Origin: Nageia nagi
Taxonomy: Eukaryota; Pinophyta
DNA: 64,000 bases
Assembly (NCBI GenBank): GCA_050084985.1
Contig: JBITNC010000001.1
Location: forward strand, 102,486,001 to 102,550,000
Direction: 5' to 3'
The notes beneath the pieces are model-generated. The model saw nothing but the letters and a program-made list of their open reading frames with translations, did no database searches and had not been told where the DNA came from. Shown here piece after piece: positions 23,669 to 32,600 of the stretch. Position numbers and translations under genes: made by a program. Position 1 is the first letter of the stretch, and the number at the start of each line of letters is the position of its first letter.

Positions 23669-26600
23669 ATAATATCTTAGGATTTCATTTCCAAGGTTAA
23701 GCATACTCTTGTTTCAAAGAATCTTAGCACTAACATCATCTACAAGATTGATCATATTTTTCTTTAATATTTCCTTGAATCAAATTCACAAGTGAAGAAG
23801 TTGAAATCCGCAATGCAAATTTCAAAATCTCATCCAATCCCACAAGATGTATGAACAAACGTTCATTACACCTTTGAATGCCCCAATCCTAAAATGTGGG
23901 CACTTTAGACCCCACATCCCACAACGTTTGGCATTTCAAAACCTTACCCAAAAATGTATGTGATTTGGTTCCCAAGTCAAATTTACCTTGAACAAATCCT
24001 CAAAGTTGAGTCCAACTTAGTATTACTTAGATTTGTCACTTGCTCACTCCAAAATGTCAATGACTCATCAACCAAGATTACAAGATGTAACCTATTTTAT
24101 ATCATGAACTCCAAAATAAGACTTCTTTACATTTCCTCCTTCAATTTCTACAGTAACTCAGTTTCTTGTGACCAATCTTGCATATTACAATTAATCTATT
24201 TTTCATTGTGTAGCATAATAAATGAGATATATTTTAATACATTGTTCTTTATTCTATGTCTAGAGCATAGTAGTAAAAATCGCGATTAATCACTGATTCG
24301 ATCGGCGATTCGACCTGGCCGATTAATCACTAATTGAATCCGCAATCTTTTATTTTGCTAAGCCGTCCGATTTTGGCCAATTAATTGCCAGTTTTTTTGT
24401 TAAGTTTTTGGAAAAAAAATTAAAAATCAACTGACTCGGGAAAAAGCACTTTTTTGAGAATAAAAAAGCCAATTTTGACTTCATTTTCTAGATTTCACTT
24501 CAGCAAACAAGGTCAGCAAGCTTCTAAGAGCTTAAACAGCAGAGCAAAATCAGTTATAGGACCCTTCAATCAGTTTTTTCTACTTGTTTATCTACAATTT
24601 TTTATAACTACTTATGCTTGCAGTTAATGCATTGTTTTTTTTTTCTACTTATGCTTGCAGCCTGTCCATTGTTCTTTTTACTACTTATACTTGCAGCCTG
24701 TGCATTGTTTTTTTTCTACTTATGCTTGCAGCTTGTGAGTATAATCTTGGTATAGCTCTCTAGCATATTATGTTTTTTCTCATAGAAATGAAATGCTGAC
24801 TGGCACGAAGCCAAAAAATACTATGGATTTTTCCTTTTTGCCAATTCTGATTTTTTTTGAAGTCAACAGCCAAAAGGATTTTTTGCCAATTCCAAGTCGA
24901 AAACCATCAGCTTTTGCCTTTTTTCTGGAACAAGTTAACACTACCCTTTTCATGCTTCTGAGAAAAATGAACACTACAAACAGCATAATTAACTTCAGCA
25001 TAGAGAGGCAAACATGAAAAAGCAGGAAACAGATCCTTTTGATAATTACAGATTAACTCACAACAGCCAATCTCAACACTATACCTTTTAATGTCCTGCT
25101 TGAAATTATATTCTCCCTATAGATTAAATTCATAACAAGAGGTTCAGTTTTAATTTCATCAACAGAAACACCAGCACAAACAACACTCTCAGTATTGAGT
25201 TGAGGAACAACTACATGTCCCAGGTGGTGATTGTTTGAGAAAGGGAACTAATGCAATCTTGAAATAAGTCAAAATAATCGAACAGTAGTAAATAAACATG
25301 GATTTTGTCTTCACTATTAGTATCTTTAACAAATGAAGTCTTTAAATATTCTAACACTGTAAAGATTCTCAGACTCTACTGTAAAATGCTTGGAGGATTC
25401 GAATACCAAAAAGTCTCAGGGACAACACTTGCCGTTAAGGGAAACCCATCACACCCTTCACAGATTCCCCTCATAAAACTCTTTGTCAAAAGATACATGC
25501 ACAATAGACTCAGCCTAATCGTTTCCTCCAACTGTGCTATTATCAATTTCCAAAGGAGTGACGGAAGATTCAACAATGTGGAAGCCTTTTGTTCACCAAC
25601 AATAGAAGATTCAACATCAAAAGCATTAGCATTATAAATAACAGTAGGAACTGGTTTAACTAAGAAACTCCAATAAAATCCTTGTGAGAAATAACAATCA
25701 TCATCATCCATATGCAACAGGTAATCAACCTATCTCAAGCTTCCACTACCTTAGATGAACTGGGTGTCACTGGACAATGAAGAAGGGCCATGTACCAAAT
25801 TTATGCCTGTAACAAGATTGGCACGAGAATAAGGAACTTGATTTTGTGGAACTTGGATAAACATGACATGTAGCAAAATGTGGCAAAAATTATGTTCACC
25901 AACACTTTTTTTTAAAGTGAGGATAAACACCCTTCTTTTTACCAATTGGTGGGGAAGAACTTCGAGAACCCCACGATTTTGGGGCCCACTAAGGAGTTTC
26001 CCTATCCATTCATCGGGGATACTTGACCCTGGGGAACCTGAGAAAAGAAGAGAAGGTGAAGAATATATGACCTGAAGGCCTGATGTTCTACTCAATTGCA
26101 TAGATAAAATTATTTTAAAATAACGACAAAATGAGTGTTAATATCATCAATGGCAAAAGTATAAACATCATTCAATTTCTGTATTGAAGAATAGTATTGA
26201 AACAGTCAAGTAGCATTAAGGTTATAAGCATAGACACTAGTCAGATGCCATATTTAAATTCAATTTCACAAGAATATAAGCATTACTAACATACGCGTTA
26301 TCAAAGATAACAGTCAAGGAGCACATGCCAGATACATATCATCAGACTAAGACTCTAAACCTTTGCTAAGGGTTTGCGTTTCAGATTCATCATACTAGGG
26401 AAAAGCAACAAATCTTGAATATATAAACAGAATTATGACCATTCAATATCATATCATTCCTCACAAGCAACTAAAGCAGAAAAAATCCAATCAATGATGT
26501 TATCTATCAGTCCAAGAAAGAAATGATTGAAAACACGAGCACTGTCACTTATTGCAAAGTTCCAGAATTGTATTGATATGCAACTGGTCTTCTCTTAGTT

Positions 26601-29600
26601 TAGAATGGCTTACCTCTTACTTCTAAGGATGAAAATGTCATCTCAGAAACTTGGCTCAGTTTTTCAATGGCAACTCTGATATCTCCTCTGTACTAACAAC
26701 CCAAATGTTAATTAGAATTTCAAGATACGTAAATCAGAACTACTTTCAGACAAAGATGCAAATTTCACAATGAAATTTTCAATACACTGTTCTTTAAACA
26801 TGAGCTTGTTCATCAATTGAAAGGAATCTAAATTAAAAATATACATGAGAAACAGATATTCAGTAATAAAAGACCCTGAAGGGCATACTCTTATCCAGTA
26901 CCTTATCAGATCTATTTGGTGTACTGCCTTAGCAATTACATTTTAGGGGTTTCACCAGAAGAATATGTACAGGCAGCTATGCAAAAGTTAGATTAATTGT
27001 TAGACTTCAGCCTAAACTCTAGTGCAATTAGATTAGCCTATCTCAGAGGAGAGATCCTGTCGAAGGGTGAGAGGCGACCCTTTCACCCTTGCCCAACACA
27101 CTAGGAGACGCCTACATGACACTCACATTCACTCAGAATCCCATCAGATTACATCCTTTTTCAGAGCTGATATGGACACATGTTCCAATGACCAGAGAGA
27201 CCTTACCTCAGTTACAGCAGAGAGAGCACACTCATGCTCTCCCCAGCATGCCCTTGAGCATCTGATATCGACAATGTAGTCCTTCTCACATCTAGGGTTT
27301 TGATCCCCTCCCCCTTCTGTTTGTATCCATTATTACTTTTAGTTCTATTTAGCTTTTTCATGGGACCATTCTGAGCCCCAAATTGCTATTACACCTCTTT
27401 TGTATTTTTCAGTTCCATCGACTGCTTTTGATCTGTAATGTTCCATTTTTATAGTCGTTCCTTTTTAGGAGTGATTTGAGAGAGAGTCGTATTTTTGATG
27501 AATTCTTATGCATAAAGTAATCTCGGAATAGGAGATTTGTGGGTCGAACGGACCAATTGTGAGCCTCAAAGTGGGACGTCTCCCTCCTTGAGCTAGTTAG
27601 GCATGATTACTAATGTTATATTTCATTGTTGAGATCCCAAGGCAAGATTGTAATGATTCCAAGGTCAACCTATGTGTTTGAATGTTGGCGCCAAGCTAGG
27701 GAGACGTCTAGCTATATATATGGTTGGCGCAGCATTATGAAGGCATCTTTAGCATATTTGATACTGATCTCTTTGGAGTTTGGCGTGGAGTCAGCTCTAG
27801 CCTCTTGATGGACAAAAACCAAGCAAGAGAAGGGTTTAGTGGGATGAAAACCTCACTAGATCAAGGCTAAGGATGAAAACCCTTAGTCTCTTGGTGACAT
27901 CACTTCTCCTTCGATATTCAAGCATTGGGAGGAGCCCTTGGGTGAAGCGTCCAAGGTCGGAGGGAGTGTTGTTACAGTTCTAGCATTCAGATCTGGGTGT
28001 GTGAGACCTTAGCAGTGTGATGTCAGCCTTCTTGGTGCAATTGAGCATCAGATCTGGTCCCTAGAGCCAGCCCATTGGGCCATCATTGCATCGTAATTGG
28101 ATCACCATTGATACATTTTGCTATTTGGTGCTTGGATCTCTCATTTTGGATTGTGGTGTTGCATTTTCTGTTATATTTCAGATCTCATCCGGTTAATTAA
28201 TTATTGCACAAGTCATTTGGTATTTTTGCTTGATAATTTGGAAACATCACATCGTCACCCATGGACATTAATATATTTTCTTTCTATGGGGGTTGTCTAA
28301 TCTAGGAAAAGGGAGTGGGTTAAAAGAGGATTGGAAAAGGAGACAGGAAAGTGGTCAACAGATAGTGTATTAGGGTCTATATTAAGATCAAATAAACTGT
28401 TAACAAATAATAACCCTTCATGTTAAATTGTTATGGTACTGGAGTAAATATCTCTAACTAAAAATGAAATGTTCAATAATATAATAATGGCAACTTTAAG
28501 TGTTTTTTACTTATTTATCAATATGGTGTTTAGGGACTGAGTTTTTATATATGTGTCACATGTATATGTATGTTTACATACATACACACATGCATAAATA
28601 TATATGCATACACAAATACATATATATATAAAATCCTTTACAACTTAGAGTAAGTACAAATATTTGTTTGTGTATGTTTGTGTGTAGAATAGCTGAGAGA
28701 AGACAATTCTTTAGCAAAGCGCATCCTAGCTTGGACAAGTGAAGCTTCATCAAGCCTTCATTGATCAGTATCCTAGGTAATGGAGAACCTAAAGCAACTT
28801 TTTAAAAACTTGGCAAAAAATCGCAAGTTTTTGAAAAATTTACAACAAAAACTCAGAAAAGTTGATGAATACCTTAAATATAAAAGTTTTCTCACTGTTA
28901 CTCGGCAAAGTCACAGAATTTCGTATCTATAGTTATTAGAAGGCAGATTTTGATGGGACCCTGTTAAGAGCCCACCTTAACCCTACTAGTTAAACTTCAC
29001 AATAATTAACAAGAGAGATATGCAACAGTTCTGACTGTTTAAATGGAATGTTCAAACTGCAACAAATATTCTGAATTGAAACTAACTGAAGTTGAAGAGC
29101 CACCATAGCAAACAGAAATTTGAGAAGTCAAAAGATAGAAAAAATATGACTTCTAATCAAAGAATTCAGCACAAAATGGAAGAACCGAAATGACAAAAAC
29201 CCTAAGGGCTGGACCTAAATCTTTCAACAGAAACTAAATCAAGAACTGGAAATAAAAAAAAAAATTGGCCTTTCATCTTCAAACTAAATAACAAATCTTA
29301 GGACACAAGAAGCCAAACAGAACTATATCTTTATCTAAAATAACAAAATGAAAAAAAAAAAATACATTCCTAAGAAAATATGCGCTCCAAGTTAAGCTAA
29401 TAACTATCTAAGGGCAGTATGAATGTTGCACTTGGCCAAGACAATTAATCTTTCTTGTGACTAGTCTTCATCATGACTATCAATGGCACATACATACCAA
29501 TAAATCATATTCTATTCTAAGGTATATAGGGCATTTTATAGTTTTTTTTTTCTGCCTTCTTATCTTTTAAATGTGGAATAAATAGCGTAAGATTACTTTA

Positions 29601-32600
29601 TACCTTTAACATAACTTAATGTAACTTCCTCCTTTTTGGAAAATTTATAAAACATAGTAACAGTAATGTAAGTTATTCTAATAACAATTTTATCAACTCT
29701 GCCCCTAAATACCCCTTGTAAAACACAGTTAACCCTAACAAAACTTTCCTAAACAAGTCCATAAGAATATAACATGGAAAGAAAAGGTTTAGAACAGTCA
29801 CCCCTCCTCAAATTGCTTAGCCCTCAAAGCAATCCCTTTCCCTCTATGTGGTGGAAACATTAGAAATATCTTGCTAAACATGCCCAACAGAATTTTCATC
29901 ATAGACTGTCATCTCCCTTGTCCCTGTCCAGTCATTGAATATTGGTGCATACATTTACATGCATGGCTACCTTGAAATGGATTAGGTGAAATTTAGTGAT
30001 TTTGTCTCAAACCAAAAGATAATAATTGAATCCACAGTCAAAAAATTGATGTATGCATCTGTCCTTAGTGTGTTTTCTTCCCCTCAGTGGATGTTTTTTG
30101 ATTTGTGGTTTTAGCCAACTTTCTCAAGGTGCATTCTTGGTCTCCGTACAGGGTGGGAAACCCAAGGTCAACCCCTATTCCATTTAAGAAAAGAAGAAAC
30201 GTGTAGAAAATATAAAATACATTTGTCGAACATCTCATTCTTCAAGCCAGTAAGTAGTTGAATGAATCACATTTTGCTTCTCAAAAATTACTCATGATCT
30301 AGATGTGAACAAATTTTCAAATATTACTCCTTAAAATTTACCAAAACTTGGTTCTGATTTTCAATAATGCTAAAACATGGTTAGAAAAAGCATGAAATAC
30401 AAAAAGGCAATTCACTGGGCTATCAACATATTTTTAGGAGGATATTTGACAAAAGTGTGGAAGCTAACTAGGTTGTTATTATGGATGATCTAAAATGGTA
30501 TCATGATCATTCTTTGTCCATTTATAACCTGTATCCTGAAAACATGGACAAAAACACTGGCAATCAGGTTTCAAAATCTCATTTTCCAAGATCTCACCTA
30601 TCTGTATTTAGTGTTGCCATTGCAAGTAACAACCTCCCTGCAGCATTGGAGGTTGATTTATCAGCTCCTTGGTAGATTGAGAGGCCATGCTCTAATACAC
30701 GCAGTGCCTCTTGATATGATGTGGCTTTGCACACAAAAACCATAGTATTAGTAGAAGTTTCAATCAAGAAAAACAAAGGTTGCCAAGTACAAAGCATTCT
30801 GCAAATAAAAAATACCTCAATCAAGGAAATAATTTTTACTTCACCATATAAAAGATAAGTGAATTGCATTATGGTCTACATTAGATTAAAGCTATTCTTC
30901 CACATATACTGTCATTTGCTCAAAAGCCATCAATGGCAATCGGATACTTCCCTCCCCCAGTTAACAGTATGTCAGCCCTCTATACAGTAATTTGATATCG
31001 GTAAAAATCGTCCTTTGAATGATATCAGGACCAAAGAATAAATAATGCATCCTATTAGAAATGAAGCATGCAAAAAGTGTAATAAGCAATGGGTTCAAAA
31101 CAGAGTTACAATAAAAAAAATCATTTCACACACTCTTTACAATATGCAACAGATAAATTATGGTTAAAACATTTGAACCAATTATATGGAACATCTTGAT
31201 AGTGTTTGTTTTCAATAAATGGAAAATGATCAAATCACTGAACCATTTGACATTCGGACAAACCAACATCCCTTACAGACACCATTGTTTCTTTATATAT
31301 TCCTGCAATGGTGAAAACCCAGTATGCTTCAAGAAATCAAAAAGTAGCCTTGATGGATGGTACTTCGGTTGTTGTTTTCTAGCTTTTTTCAGGATAGACG
31401 AAATAGATTTGTTTCATGTAATTTAGCACAGGATACAGTACTAAAAAAGTCAACTGCATCTGCCTTTCTGGAGAATGTATGACAGTAAATTGCAACATCC
31501 ACATTTAAACAAATGTTCCAAGAAATTAAATTGTCAACATGATCTTACATTCAAAAAGACCCTACAGACCAAAAAAATAAGCAGCTAACAAGACCAAAGA
31601 TTCCTGAATGACTGTCCTCTCCATAGAAAAGATGCTATATTTGTTCACGAAGTGACAAAGCTATTTCTTCAGGGCTATTCTTGGAAATAAGAATTGGAAT
31701 AAGCATTAATGATATACATTGTTCAAGACTGCAGGACAAATCAGTCAAGATGTATCAAAAGCAACATAACGACAAGGATCCATTTAATTGATTTTTCCAG
31801 AAACAATGCAAGAGGTGACAAAAAAGTAAAACTCTTTCTTTTCGAAAACTTTAAAAGACATACTAACACTAATTTAAGTTACTCTATATAACTGCGTTAT
31901 TAAATCCACCCCTAAATACTCCCTAAACACACTTAACCCTAACAAATGTTTTCTTAAATGAAGCTCCATAAAAATATAACATATGAACAAAAAGGTTCAT
32001 AACATTCAGTCACTATCCTAAAAAGACCCAATTGTCCCACTTGTGCCAATATTCCCATCCTCGTACAAACAGTTGCAAGCCTTTACAAGAAGATGTCTTT
32101 GAATTATTGCGTAACCCACAACAATGAAACTTGAAAGGCATGGTTAAGGGGAGGTGGTCGGTGGCTTCCCAATTTATCAAACCCAATGGAGAGTCTGAAT
32201 TTAACTTTCATAAATACCGCCAATACCAAATTATCGAACCCAATGCAGGGTCTGTAGCTCCTCCCATCTCTTCTTGTGGCTTGGGGCAAATGCTATGTGC
32301 CCTCACGATTGATTAGATCCTATAGATCCTTCTCCTTCAATTTGTGGTCGCTTCTCATCCTTTGGTTGTTGGGGTAGCTAGATTCATCAATGCACCATGG
32401 AATCAAGGACTTTGTTTGCGAAATTGGGCCCCACCTAGGGTCCACATCATCCTTGTTGACTTTGCTCCTCAAAGCAACCAACACAAGTGTCACACAAACA
32501 CATCATGCACTCATCGTGATGCTTACACTTCATTGTTATTGTCCCACAAAGCTCGGACTTCTCAACATCCATTGACTTGGCATCTAGATCCTTCCCAAGT

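Larger units (their letters stand above)
23010..24262 (+). repeat. Dispersed repeat, copy C, with nested insertions
   Basis: It begins TGTAGACACTTAAATTTGC (23010) and ends near ATGTCTAGAG (24262), so TAGACA...TGTCTA may be its ends. It matches copy B downstream of 23448 and the minus-strand segment at 5860-6098 at its start. It contains a MITE at 23155-23428 and a (TA)n run. Confidence 0.7.

Noticed and set aside
24793-25017. 74-codon plus-strand frame and its antisense as a gene
   Set aside because: Overlapping frames on both strands in AT-rich DNA, no domain or splice support.
30594-30869. 91-codon minus-strand frame as a separate small gene
   Set aside because: The conserved part is bounded by an AG acceptor at 30725 and a GT donor at 30597; the N-terminal part is intron.
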